Shown here: one piece after another, positions 27,503 to 39,049 of the stretch
Numbering within the stretch: position 1 is the first letter of the stretch
How the letters are laid out: every line of letters begins with the position of its first letter
Assembly: GCA_003427395.1 (NCBI GenBank)
Contig: BFEA01000045.1
Span: 4,595,300-4,637,489 of the forward strand
Direction of reading: 5' to 3'
Source of the DNA: Chara braunii
Lineage: Eukaryota; Streptophyta; Charophyceae; Charales; Characeae
Length of the DNA stretch: 42,190 nucleotides
Translations under genes and position numbers: made by a program
Notes under the pieces: generated by a model
What the model was told of the DNA's origin: nothing
Seen by the model: only the letters and a program-made list of their open reading frames with translations
Databases searched by the model: none

Positions 27503-30202
27503 TGGTAATGAAGCATTGATGATGGTCTGTCTCATCATGAGGATGCAGGCGTTGCTGATGGAGAACATCAGGAGTCCTTGCTGGTGCTCCTTTGTCGCGG
27601 ACCCATGGGAAAGTAATTCTACTCAAGTTCCTGCTTCTTCAAGGGAAAAAAATAATGGGGACTGTCCTTGCACATGAGTGACAAGACAAAGCTTATTGTG
27701 AGTCATGCAACACCCTGTCGCCCAATGCGACAGGATTTTCATAGCCGTTGTGTGCCACGGCAGAGTTCTGAAGAAAGCAACCCAGTTGTCATGGGAATGC
27801 TTCTCGAGTTTTTTCATTCAATAGGGCTCCTGATGATGTTGACATCACAGTGCTTGAAACTGCAGCAGAGAGTTTTGCAGGTCCCTCTCGTGTAGGTTCT
27901 CAGCTGCAGGCTTCTCGGCACATCCTCTGCATGTAGACTCAGGACTGGGAACGCAAAGAAGAAAGTTCAGTTCCCCAGAGTTAACGGTACACTCTCAACT
28001 TGTGGGGAAGTTGACTTGTGTGGTTATAGATCATGAAAATGTTCTCTTCTCTGGTCTTCAACGGTAAGTCATCGGCAGTGAGGATCGACCCTCGTGTTTC
28101 TTGTAAATCCTGTGTGCGGGATTGGGCCCACGTAGGCCGTGGGCCTTCGTTGATACCATTTGGAACTTTGCATATCCTCCTCCTGAGGGTGTACTGTCAT
28201 TACTCTACCACCTCGTTGAGGCTCTTGAGCACGCACGCAATTCTATCATTTGTGAGGGCAACTGTCATCCCATCAGATGATGATTCTCTCCCAGCACAAA
28301 GCAGACGGTTATTCTCGGGTTCCAAATGGTATGTGCCTCACTCTGCTGCTCAACGTTCTACATGCATTTGGATGCCTTTCTGGACCAGGGGCATTCTCGG
28401 TGGAGCCGAATGTTTCAAATGTGTCGGGAAGATTATTACCTCCGGATACATGTAGAGTGTTGTGTAGTCACTGTAGTTGATCAAGGCCCAATGTGTCACC
28501 TCTTAGTTATGTTTTGACAGTTGGCTGTCAACTCCAATTAAGAGGGTATTAACAAGGAAGTACAGTTGGCCTCTCCAAATTGGCATGTATTGTTGTGAAG
28601 TTCCTGTAGCAACAAAAAGGCTCATCAAGGGAACAAGCAGGAAGGGAGGGGCAGGCATCCTCAACCATGCAGGTCTGTTTGCTGCTTCATGTGGTAAGTC
28701 GTGTGCTTAGGGTATATTCACACTGAGACTTCATTACTTATTTACGAACGTAATTGCTGTCGGATTCGTACAGCTCCGGCGGTGAATGCGGTCAAATACA
28801 ATGAAGGTAGAGCCAGCATGAGTAAGGCCTGAGGATGCCTCTCTGCTCATCTGTGTTTGTTGTGGTGATTCAAAATGATGATGATCTATGGACTGTGGCT
28901 GTCTGATCGAGACACGCTTGAAGAGAAGAGTTCTTGTGGAGGCTTCTGAAGGGAAGAGTCGATACCAGAAAGGTGTGTGTGAAAGAGGAGCAGCAAAGCT
29001 TTCCGACTGGTTTGAGACGAGAGGCTTGGGGGTACCTGTGTAACTTTGGCAGGCAAAGCTTTCCGACGAGTTGGTACACCGCCACAATTTTTTGATGAGC
29101 AGTGCTACGGGACAAAATGGCTGGCGGCTCCAGCCAGAAAAAGAAAGGGAAAAGATGCCTGCTCCGATTTGTTTTCTTTTGGCATGCAGGGGAAATCCGA
29201 TTCAGGAAAAAGAGGAATCGGAGGTACCAGTGGTTTACAGTCGAGAGCAACTGGAGGAAATTGAAATTGCTCCATTTGGCTGTTAGTACGGCTGCGGCCA
29301 AGTTTTGGCTTTTGAATAGTTGCACTGCCAAGATTTGTAGCAATAGTTTCTACCTTATTAGACGCATGGTGGAAGCCGCCATGAAGCTGAGCGCCTGGCT
29401 ATGCTGCGATGTTCAGGCTTCTTTTTCGGTCTCTTGCGAGCCAAGAAAGTGCAGCAGCTGGGGAAGTTCATGGATACCAATTTCCAGAGAGAATTCCAAG
29501 AGAGGTCAAGCTGCGGCGTTGTTGCTGATTTCCATGATGGTTGTTGCAGGCAGCAGCCTTTGTGCACTGGCAAACACTTCAAAGTTGGCTGGGATCCCAC
29601 TTCTCAGGATCGATCACTGCTTACAGTGCTTAGTGGGTGTACCATCAGGTGGGAAATGGTTAACGATTGCATGATGGCTGTAACCCAATCGTGAGGAGAA
29701 AGATAGCATCTGACATTGCGAGAACTGGGAGGGGCGGATGCAAGAGTAGTAGGGAAGAGAGAACAGAGACAATTTGTGGCATTTATGCGTGGTGTGGGCA
29801 GATTAATATCAAGGTTATTGATAGGTTATCTGAGGACTAGTTTGACAGAGATGTGACGCGCTGTAGCAGTGGTAAACATTTTTGAGTGTGTCGACTGCGT
29901 TGTCTATAAATAATTAGCTCAGGATAGTTGCACACTTTTTTGCAACTAGATCTTTTCCTTCGTGGTTGGAGCAGTGGAGAGATTCCCAGTTCTTTTGGCA
30001 GTTTCTGAATAATACCTGGAGAAGCAATGGCTTATCATTGTTGAGAGAAGTTTGACAGAAAGCTAGCAGGCATCAAAAAGCAGCAGTGATGACTTATCCT
30101 CATTGCCTCATCCTAGATTCTACTCGAGTGAGAAATGCACTCTCTTGTATTGGTTCCTGTCTGTACAAGGTGCTGAGATGCTCTTGAGGAGTCACCCATG
30201 AG

Positions 30203-30205
<3 letters not shown>
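27503..30205. other. Unassigned region downstream of golgin
   Basis: The first few hundred bases are probably 3' UTR. Several frames of 100-190 codons are open (28033-28455 plus, 29102-29674 plus, 28870-29343 minus), but none shows a recognisable domain or consistent codon pattern. A motif ATGGCTGGCGGCTCCAGCC at about 29108-29126 resembles the inverted form of a word found in the dispersed repeat. Confidence 0.5.

Positions 30206-30240
<35 letters not shown>
30206..30240. repeat. (GA)n microsatellite
   Basis: About 17 GA units. Confidence 0.95.
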
Positions 30241-30242
<2 letters not shown>

Positions 30243-31209
30243 AATTTGTCCAACCTTGATGCGCGGGTCAACGGTTTACCGGAAGCAAATCCTCTTTTCC
30301 AGGGCTTTGGGGACTTGTCATTCCGTTACACTAAGCGTAGCGGTCTATCATTTATAGTAGGCAAATTCTCTTTTCAAAGGCTATGGGAATTGTCATTCTG
30401 CAAAGCCACAAGCCGTAGCAATCTGCAGTGAACACTTCAATGCCTGCCAATCACACAGTCTCTTACAGGGTTTTCAGCATCTGGTCCCAACCGCTTTCTA
30501 GCTGAGCATGAATCCGGTTATGCCATAATTGGAACCTTTTCTTATGACAGTGCTGCAGCCGCATCGGCATTCAAGTACTCTTGAAATCCAAAGCTTGATC
30601 TTCGTTCCTATTCCGACGTACAAAAGCCTCAAAAGGCATATAAAAGGGATGATGAAACTTTTCCAATGGCTGAGGACACACAGGAGGCGGAATTCACTTA
30701 GCCTTGTATTTTTATTTTTATTTTTTTCCCCAAAACACAATTACCCTCTTATTCTGGGGGCAGCAGTCCGGTTGCTTATCACCGGCAAGCATGTTTATAT
30801 ATCCAGAGAGCGGGGGGAGATCAGATGAGAAAGGGTAACAGCCTTGCCCTTGTGGTACTAGTCGCCTGAAAATGGGGGAGCTGCAACAGGGATTCCCACG
30901 CCCCCAAACCATGGCCTTTCTCCGAGGGCTGCCCTGCTGGCCAGGAGGCTTACTAGCAGCATCTACTCACGCAGCAGGGTAGCCCTCCGAGGGGGCAGGA
31001 TGCGGGAAGGGGCCTCCCTGCAGTTCCTCAGGCCACCTATTAGACCTGGCATCTCCCAGTCATCACCCCATCGTCATTCGGCTGTCACTTTCTACATCAG
31101 TCCTATCATCGTGTCCATGTTTGACCCGCTTAGGTTGTACTCTGTGCCACTCTTATTAGATTTTTTTATTTTTGACTTGTTTGCACATGTGTTTCTGTTT
31201 TGCCCTGAC
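30241..31209. other. Unassigned region
   Basis: AT-rich with T-runs. Nothing recognisable as a gene or repeat was seen. Confidence 0.5.
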
Positions 31210-31236
31210 GTGTGTGTGTGTGTGTGCGTGTGTGTG
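31210..31236. repeat. (TG)n microsatellite
   Basis: About 13 TG units with one CG interruption. Confidence 0.93.
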
Positions 31237-31725
31237 CAGGGTCAGGGGGTGGGGGGAGAGCTGTTCAAGGGGTTTGTCTCCCACCCTCTTTTCTCTGCCA
31301 GCGTGAAAATCTTGTCTTCTGGAAACAATCAATCCAAGACCTTCAACAGATGGCATTTTGACTTGTTGCTGCTAAGATCCTGCAAGCATGCTCATCATAA
31401 ATGGTACCTGCCGTATTGACTGGACTGTTATCTGGATGGGTGACCATGTAGGCATTGACATGCCTTGTCACATCTCCAGAAAGGCTCAACAACACCAAGG
31501 TACTGGCATCCCTGGTGACACAATAATTGATATTGTCGAGATCCTCAATGACAACGTTTATGGTGTCCTTTAAACCACCAGTACCCCGCCGCTATTGATG
31601 CCGAGCCTAAATTTGGCCTGCACAACACGTGCTTGCTTTTGACTGGCGCCGCCAGCCATTTCGTTCTGGTACCTGAACACCTGAAAAATGTGGCTGTAAA
31701 CCAGCTGGGACTTTGTTTTCCAAGG

Positions 31726-31920
31726 AGGGAAAGGTGCTGGTGGTTTAATGTCTGGGCATGGAAACACCTGCAGAACAAGAGCTCATGCATTGGCAAATTT
31801 GCTAACTTGGTAGTTGTGAAAAACAGGGAAAGGTGCTGGTGGTTTAATGGCTGGGCATGGAAACACCTGCAGAACAACAGCTCATGCATTGGCAAATTTG
31901 CTAACTTGATAGTTGTGGCA
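31726..31920 (+). repeat. 99-bp tandem duplication, open in one frame
   Basis: Units start AGGGAAAGGTGCTGGTGG at 31726 and 31825. The period is 33 codons, so one plus-strand frame stays open through both and reads ERCWWFNVWAWKHLQN twice with small changes. There is no recognised domain. Confidence 0.9.
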
Positions 31921-31968
31921 CTCCTAGTGAGTATTAGTGTTAACGTGCACCCTCTCTTTATGCACTTC

Positions 31969-32225
31969 ACAGGATTATGCTGCTGCTTCCACAATACCAC
32001 ACCTCACCCTGGTGACTATACTGCTACTTTTAATTTTCTTCTCCCCTAGTTACACCGCCTGTACATCTGAGTCTCATTTTGCCGGACGGATTGCCCCTAC
32101 GCGCCAAGCTTTGCCCCAAAAAAAAAACAGTATGACGCTTTTTCTTTCCTTTTGGCTGGTGCCGCAAGCCATTTCAGTTCGGTGGCCTGGGGCCTCTGAA
32201 TTTTTCAGGTTGGCTCGATTTTGAT
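31969..32225 (+). repeat. Dispersed ~256-bp repeat, copy 2
   Basis: Direct counterpart of 25790-26045. It has an A-run of 10 where copy 1 has 6, and several substitutions. Confidence 0.85.
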
Positions 32226-33440
32226 CCTCAAGTTTACCTGGCGATGTACTGGCGGCTAAACCCCCCATCCACCGATACCAACCCCCATCCCTAAAAAATG
32301 CAGCCATATACAAGCAAACTGCAGAAAGGGTTAGCCTACCAAAGCAAAGGGGGGTACTGCAGGGGTGGAAACCTCGAGTACACTAAATGTGGTAATTTTC
32401 CATTCTCATTTCTATAGACGAAGCAAGCCGCCCCCTGTTTCTCATCCTTTCCTCTGCTTCTGTTTTTTATCCTTACTACTACTAACAAAATTAGTGGTTC
32501 TTGCGTGACGCTATCCCATGAGACCCTTTTCCGTGTTGGGCCCGGGGCGGCTGTGTGGGGCACAGTTTCTGTTGGGGCTGTTTTTTTTTTTTGTTTTTTT
32601 GTGGGTTTCCCTTTTGCGCAGCGTGCTCGCATCATTTCGTTTTGGCTGGCATGCTGATTCGTTGGGCTTTTGCGCTGCATACTCGTGTCGTTTCGTTTTG
32701 TCCTTTTCCGAAAGCTAGGGCCGAACACGAGCACATCTGGAAAGAAAAGAATATCGCTCAGCTCACAACTCTCCAAATGTGCAAAATGAGACATGGCTTG
32801 AACCCCACTGGTTTGCGGCGCGGAAAATATTGGGCGCAGGTGGTATTGGAGACCCGATCAGTCTGAAAAGCCACTGTGCAAAAGTCCATTTGGACAAGTT
32901 TTTGGACCCCACCGGCAGTGTGTTTTCATCTCGGAAATGTGGCAGAGGTGTTTCTACATGGTCGGCGGTATGGAAAATCAATGCCAACTCTGCCAACTGC
33001 TTTTCGGAAACCGGCTCCCAGTCGAGTAGGGGGGCGGGGGCCACGTCCTCCGACGACATCTGATGCCAGGGGGTGTGGTTCAGATCGGAGGGATCATTTT
33101 GTGAACTTGGTTGGCCATGCAGACATGCCCCTCTCATTGCACGGTGGTCGTCAGTGGCCGGGACCAGAAGGCCCTCCTCTGAACCCACCCTGAGTTTTGA
33201 AACGGGTGGATTTCAAGATTCAAATTTTGGGCGGTCGACCGACAAAGGCCAGCCATGCAGTAGTGATCAGGGAGCTAACGCTTGGTGGGGTGTGTACATG
33301 TCATACTTATGATCTGCTGCGTTTTCTTCATTGCCCGCTCAGTCGTCTTCTTCAACGGTGGGTGTCGTGCCTCGTGATCCTGTTGCAATGCCGTCCATGA
33401 TCGGCATCGCACGTGTAGGTGCAGCTCCTACACAGGTCAG
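32226..33440. other. Unassigned region with one unrecognised open frame
   Basis: The minus strand is open from 33188 to 32763 (142 codons; includes MSSEDVAPAPLLDWEPVSEK and LSKWTFAQWLFRLIGSPIPP). I do not recognise it. It might be a coding remnant, but plus-strand frames are open in the same place, so no call is made. Confidence 0.4.
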
Positions 33441-33449
33441 CGTCAACAA

Positions 33450-33660
33450 ATATCACGCTGAACGGCCACTTTGGCTGCTCTGATCCTCCTTCAGAGGTCG
33501 GTAAGGCAAGGGGACCACATTGCGCCCCTGCTCTTTGTTATACTCATGAAGGCGTTGGCCGCACTTATTAGAGCCCACCCACAGCATCCCCATTCCAGAG
33601 CTGCCAGAGCACCTCGTGCGGATGACATCGTTGTTCGCGAATGACCTTATGGTGCTAATC
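33450..33660 (+). pseudogene. LINE (non-LTR) reverse transcriptase fragment
   Basis: The plus-strand frame reads SVRQGDHIAPLLFVILMKAL and, 25 codons later, RADDIVV before a stop. The pattern [SG]VRQG-x-x-[ALS]PLLFV followed by ADD is typical of LINE RTs, in which ADD is the catalytic pair. The spacing is shorter than usual, so an internal deletion is likely. The frame is short and flanked by stops. Confidence 0.68.
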
Positions 33661-34363
33661 AAAGTCTCCGTGCTTGGACACAAGTCGTTCACCTGTGTTC
33701 ACTGGCAGCTGACATGAAAGTTCGTTGGGGTGCCAAAACGGAGGGGTGGTGGTTGCACCCGCAGGACATTGGCCCACCACTAGAGCCACAGGTCTCATGG
33801 GCAGCAAAGGACACAGCCCTGTGAATCTGAGAGTGAGACTGACAGCGCTTGGCGCCCCGCCAGACCATGGGGATATGGTGATATGCTGGGGGACCTGGCA
33901 GTAGACCGCCCGGGCCGCTGGGAGGGGCCTGCACACGTCCTTAGTAGGGAGAGCACTCCAAATCAATAATGATGTGCTGGCAGCAATTGAGAGACGGTTA
34001 ACGGGGGCCCAAATATTCGCCGCTTTCGTTGGCAATTGCGGTGCAAATTTCATCAAAAATTTGAAAAACAAACGATATGAAACCATTGTGCAAACATCAA
34101 AAAAGGAAACAGGCCAAAAAAAACGAAAAACAAAACAAAAAAACACTATGAAACCCTAACACAAAGACACTGTCCGAGTCAAAATGAAGCGTCCAACGAA
34201 TCCAACAAAATGCCAACTTTTTCATTATTGATCCAAACATGTCAAAACCGCACACATGACGTACCCTAAAGCACATATATATCACACAAAAAGAAAAACA
34301 AGAAAAAAAGCAAAAAATCAGCACAATATGACAGTTTCAGTGCAGTTTGGTGCAAAATTCGTC

Positions 34364-34503
34364 GAAAATAACACCCCTGGTTAAATTTGGTACAAACTGG
34401 CAGTGTGGCCTCTCAAACCGAAACAATATATCAGGCTTAATGGACTAGGGTCAAACCGAAAATAACACCCCTGGTTAAATTTGGTACAAACTGGCAGTGT
34501 GGC
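34364..34503. repeat. 46-bp direct repeat pair, period 94
   Basis: GAAAATAACACCCCTGGTTA...CAGTGTGGC occurs at 34364-34409 and 34458-34503. A third, partial copy (TCGTCGAAAATAACCTCC) follows at about 34519. Confidence 0.9.
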
Positions 34504-34559
34504 AGTGTAGTTAAATTCGTCGAAAATAACCTCCCTCTGGAGAAACGATACCAGGGCCC

Positions 34560-35153
34560 AACGCTGCATCAACCAGGTCAAATGGGATATACTAACATAG
34601 CCAAGGAGCAAAGGGGACTAGGGTTACTCACCTCACAAAGAGAGAGTGATGCCCTTATCTTTGAGGTGCTGGTCAGACTCCTGACAGACAATAACAACCC
34701 GTGGCACTGCTGGGCTGTCTGTAGATTAGCAACCTGGCCCCGGAGACGGCAGCCCCCAACCGGATCCACCCCTTCCCGATGCCCCCAACCGGATCCACCC
34801 CTTCCCGATGGCTGACCAATGCTCACTGGTCAATACCCTCCCCAACGCAGCAACGACCGGACGGCAACTCAGCTCAAGCAGCCAAAGCAGACATATCTTA
34901 CGATCTGTTGTGGCTTTACATGCTTAAACTGTGGAGACGGTGTGGACCAAAGCAGACCTGGCAACGCGTATTTGGTAACCCCCACATCTTGGATGAGTTG
35001 GGCAACCCCTTCTCACTACACACGAACTCCTCTTGGCTCACATGGGTCAGAAAAGGTCTCTACAGGATAGGAGACCTATGGGATATAGAGAGAGGGGGGT
35101 GGAGGACTGTATCCCAAACAACAGTTGAGGTATGCCAAAAATGTGGAGGGTAG
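34560..35153 (+). pseudogene. LINE ORF2 C-terminal fragment
   Basis: Plus-strand pieces NIAKEQRGLGLLTSQRESDA ... LVRLLTDNNNPWHCWAVC and, in another frame, GNPHILDELGNPFSLHTNSS ... GLYRIGDLWDIERGGW. The order GGLG-[LI]-L, then NPW, then W...GL..I.DLWD is the usual layout of the region after RT in plant LINEs. It has the same strand as the RT fragment at 33450-33660 and probably belongs to the same dead element, with about 900 bp of poorly recognisable sequence between. Frameshifts occur around the 29-bp duplication at 34752-34809. Confidence 0.65.
34752..34809. repeat. Perfect 29-bp tandem duplication
   Basis: GCCCCCAACCGGATCCACCC... occurs twice in succession (34752-34780, 34781-34809) with no difference. 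It shifts the LINE reading frame because 29 is not a multiple of three. Confidence 0.93.
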
Positions 35154-36099
35154 GCTGAACCAACTTAGAGAGGCCCTACCATTGGCCTGGCAACTGACTC
35201 TCGAAAAGGCCCCACGATCCAACAGGGGGACTCGATCTTCAAGTATACAAACCTTCCTCTGCCGCTTGTAGCATGTAGGGTGCACAAAAATGACCACGGC
35301 ATATGCAATTTGGAAGCCTACGAGCTGGCTTTGCCGGGGGCAAGGATGTCAGAACTGATATACAATGATAACTTAGACAGGGAGGAAATGTCGGGCAGCC
35401 TCATGCACATAAGGGTACTAGGGGACCACAACAAAGGGTAGTATGCTGTCGATAGGGGGATGGGTTCTGCCGGCAAGTTGAATCCGCCCATCGTTCAACC
35501 CCTTGTCTGTCATCACCGAGAGGACTGTTCGGGGCTCCTGTAACAATTTAGTTAGAATCACCAAAAACAAGTCGACATCAAGTACAAGACTGATAAGCAC
35601 GGTAATCGAAGACAATTGATAGGGAGGAACAAAAAGTGCATTGCTATTTAGTCCAAAAATAATGGGATGAGCCGCACTGCAGCCAACCTCAAAAACTGTA
35701 TCAGTGTAAGTATCTGGAAAGGTTGTTTGGGATCCAACCGAGCTATAAAAACAATCCTTCATCGGATCCTTTAGCCTATTGGGTGTCGTCGATATCAGGC
35801 CCGTATGCCCCAAAGCATCGTGCTAGAACTCTTTGTATCCGATAGAGCGCCGCGAGCCCATTGGTGCCAAAGCTCGGGCCCTGCTTTTACCATCACGTTT
35901 CGGCCTTTATTGATTAGCCCTTCGTGAAAATTTCAGTCCTGGTGTAGTTATGCCCGAAAATGGTCTGTCCCGTTCCACTCGCGCGTAAATTTCGCTCTCA
36001 ATCCGACGATGCCCGAAAATTCAAAATAGCATGTCCTCGTCCAATTAAGTAAAGTGAGCCTTGCGGCGGTCATCTCGCAGATTGAGCCTCGGTCCTGGT
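35154..36099. other. Unassigned region
   Basis: Possible further LINE remnants at the start, otherwise nothing recognised. The minus-strand frame at 35418-35813 has no visible domain. Confidence 0.4.
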
Positions 36100-36420
36100 T
36101 TAGTCGGAAGTGGATTGAAATCGTCGTTAAATCTTGTGTAGAATGAGTCCCCAGTCGTGATCCTGATCTCTTCGGTAACCCCAGTTCCCAGTAGTAGTCT
36201 ATAGACCTCAGTCTCAGTCCCGAATCCGGTTCAGACCCAGGTCCAAATCCCGCTTCCGACCTGTCATAATCTTGATCTCAATCGTGATTTTGATCTGGTC
36301 TCATTCCTAAATTTTGATCCCGTCCTTGTTCTCCATCCCAATCCTAATTCCTTGGTCTCGATCTCAGTCTCGGTCACAATAGCCCTCAGTCCTGGTCTCG
36401 GTCTTGATCCCGTCATTTAT
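36100..36420. repeat. Degenerate TC-rich simple repeat
   Basis: Words of the type GATCTC, GTCTCG, GATCCC and GTCCTG follow each other with loose 6-bp and 12-bp spacing. This is a diverged short-period satellite. No coding potential was seen. Confidence 0.7.
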
Positions 36421-37880
36421 TTTATTGATCTGCATGGCATTGTGGAATAAATGGTTATGGGATAATGTGAAAATATGTTTTCTTCCTCTCATAAGTCAGT
36501 GCTCAATTGATGAGGCAGCCTCCTAGTACGATAGCGTAAGGAGGATTGCCTAGCATCCATCTGACACAAGTTGATTGGTTATTCCTGAAAGAGGGTGGTA
36601 CTTAACCTAGTGAGAGTTCCAGTGGCAAGGGACTCAGCATCGTCGGGATGGGGTTCCTCTCCAGATGGGCCTTCGCGGTTAGGTACTGTCGAGCTCTCAA
36701 GGGATAGGTAGTCAGTCATGTGTCATAGTCGATGAAATGATCTGTCCGATCTTATGATGGGGGGCAAAGATCACTCAGCATCTCAGCGGCTTGGAGCTTG
36801 CTGCATTCTTCGTGATGGAAGGAGTGTTCCCACTGCAGCCGCCGGGTTCTCGCAACGGTTCACCGGCGAGAATCTAACCACAGTGGCGTCCAGAGGCTAG
36901 CTGAGTTGATGGGGCGGCCGAGCCATAGCGGCTGATAGCCTCGAATCCTCGGGTGGTTAGCCGTTCTCGGGTCGTCGCGTGGCGACCTGGTCCGCCTGCT
37001 GGAAAGGAAGGAGACATCCTGAGCCTCTCCCGGTCTAAATCCGACAATTGGCTGATCAAGGTGGTAGACTCCTACTATCACTATGATCGGGGTGTCTCTA
37101 GGGAGCCGTGTCTCCAGGGGCATTCCCTTGGCATCGGGCCAAGCCAGGTATCCACTGCCCAGCTGGTAACAGAGCCATTATGGCCTCCTAGCCTACTGTT
37201 GCAAAGCTTAATTGTGGACTCGCTTTGACTCACCAGCCGGGTCTGGTCGGGTGTTGGGTGGCTCCCCGCACAGTTGCAAAGAGCCGGACTTTAGTCAAGA
37301 AATGAAGCGAGTAGACAGATGCTCTGATGTTGACTAATGAGCTTCTGATCCATGGGTCTGAACTCATCGGAGTGAGGGTTTCATGAAGGGGTGTGCGGCT
37401 CCCCGTGAGCTGTTCTGAGCAAGGGCTCAGAGGGTGGTCAGACCGCCATGACTGGGAATCAGGACTTCCTTTGCTCTGCTTGCCGGGTTGGGTCAGCGGA
37501 GGAGCCCACCAGGGCGAGCTGGGGCACTCTTGGAAGGCCGAAAGGTAAGACTCTGAGAGTGAGTGAGGAAGGGGTGTTAGCAAAGGTCTTTAGGGGAGAC
37601 CCTTTTCTTGTATTTCTTTTGGCATGACATGACCTCTGTTTTGCAAATACCCTACAGCCAGATGAAGACAACGGGGTTTCGTATGACCCGACAGTAAGTG
37701 GCACAGAGCCAGCAGACAAAGAGAAAGGGGTTTGGTTTGTTTCCCCCTTATGAGGCGGCCTTTGGTCAAGATGACCCAGATTATCCTGAGTTCGATGATT
37801 AGTCCCATATCCACCCGTAGCTGAACTGTAACTGAGATGATGATGAGGATTATGTTGTACTGATGAGATGGACTGATCTG
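36421..37880. other. Unassigned region
   Basis: Mixed-composition DNA with no gene, LTR boundary or RNA gene that I can recognise. The long minus-strand frame at 37459-38229 is proline/serine/leucine-rich and runs into the repeat tract, so it is probably fortuitous. Confidence 0.4.
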
Positions 37881-38249
37881 TTGAGGTTGGGATGAGCAGG
37901 CCAAGACTGAGACTTGGAGGCGGCAAAAAACCGCAAGAAAATGGCAAAGGCGACCCTTCCCCCGAAAAGGGAGAAGGACCGCCGAAAGACGTAATAACGT
38001 GGGGCGCGCGTCGCAAGGAAAAGGGAAGGGAGATGACGACAAGTGAGGTACCAATGCATGAAGACGTAACCCGGACCAAGGGGGGCCACCAGGATGCGAC
38101 GCCGAGAGGGCCAAGGGGGCCACAGGCCAAGTGAGGACCCGCACCCGGGGAGGACGGTGCGCGGGACACGAGAAAACACAAGGGAAGGAGGCTGTCAGGA
38201 GGCAGCAACAAAAATGGCAAGAACGTCAACGGGACCGCCGGCGGGACAT

Positions 38250-38555
38250 GTACCGGCAGAACAAAGTGTCGGGGACCACACGGGACTAGGCAAAAATGTG
38301 GTATCGGTGGAACAAAGTGCCGGGGACCACACGGGACTAGGCAAAAACGTGGTACCGATGGGATAAAGCGCCGGGGACCACACGAGACTAGGCAAAAATG
38401 TGGTACCGGTGGGACAAAGCGCCAGGGACCATACGGGACTAGGCAAAAATGTGGTACCGGTGGGACAAAGTGTCGGGGACCACATGGGACTAGGCAAAAA
38501 TGTGGTACCGGTGGGACAAAGTGTCGGGGACCACAGGGGAGTAGGCGAAAATGTG
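38250..38555. repeat. 51-bp minisatellite, six units
   Basis: Units begin at 38250, 38301, 38352, 38403, 38454 and 38505, each close to GTACCGGTGGGACAAAGTGT followed by CGGGGACCACA and a GGCAAAAATGTG end. The period is exactly 17 codons, so frames stay open on both strands. Confidence 0.96.
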
Positions 38556-38700
38556 GTGCCGGCGGGACAAGTACCGGCGAGACTAGTGTCGGGAATTAAC
38601 GCGGAACAAGTGTCGGGGACTTGTGACGTCCCAAGGAAAAATAACGACGCGGTATGTGGTGCAAAAAATAATAATAATAATAATATTAAATCAAGTTGCA

Positions 38701-38725
38701 CCGTCAAGATCGGAGATCTTGACGG
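38701..38725. other. Palindrome H1 (11-bp stem, GGA loop)
   Basis: CCGTCAAGATC and GATCTTGACGG pair perfectly around GGA. It is followed by CAAAAAATATTAGC, and the same context recurs after H2 at 40204. Confidence 0.88.
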
Positions 38726-38826
38726 CAAAAAATATTAGCACCAATAGTGCAAGCACTAGTGGGAGCAAGAGGGAAGGCCGAAAGAAAAATAAAAAGTAAA
38801 GAAAACGAGTGCTAAAGACATGGGAG

Positions 38827-39005
38827 CAATCCAAAAAATCTCGGATTGGCCACCCCCAAGAAAATGAAGCTCGTAAGGACTCCATGACAAAAATAGGTCT
38901 CCCGGATAAAATCGGTGCAGCCTACCGTTTGGAAGAGAGAGGGGCAAACTGTGGTTCCCAAGGGCATGGAAGGACCACAACTGCAGTCCGAGAAATAACG
39001 GACTG
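38827..39005. other. CAGTCCG-type hairpins 1 and 2
   Basis: Hairpin 1: CAATCC (38827-38832) with GGATTG (38843-38848). Hairpin 2: CAGTCCG (38984-38990) with CGGACTG (38999-39005), 8-base loop. The A-T pair in the first replaces the G-C pair of the second. Confidence 0.75.
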
Positions 39006-39049
39006 GCCCTAAGGCATAGGAAGGGTCAAAACTAAGAGGAAGAGACAGG

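Noticed and set aside
36480-37230. Possible rRNA gene fragment (CCTAGTACGATAGCG and similar words)
   Set aside because: The surrounding sequence does not match the large-subunit rRNA ends I know, and no longer conserved block was found.
37459-38229. 256-codon minus-strand frame
   Set aside because: It is Pro/Ser/Leu-rich and has no recognisable domain; it runs into the repeat tract and overlaps other open frames.
38250-38555. 51-bp repeats as a CRISPR array
   Set aside because: The units are contiguous, without spacers of unrelated sequence, in a eukaryotic genome. This is a minisatellite.
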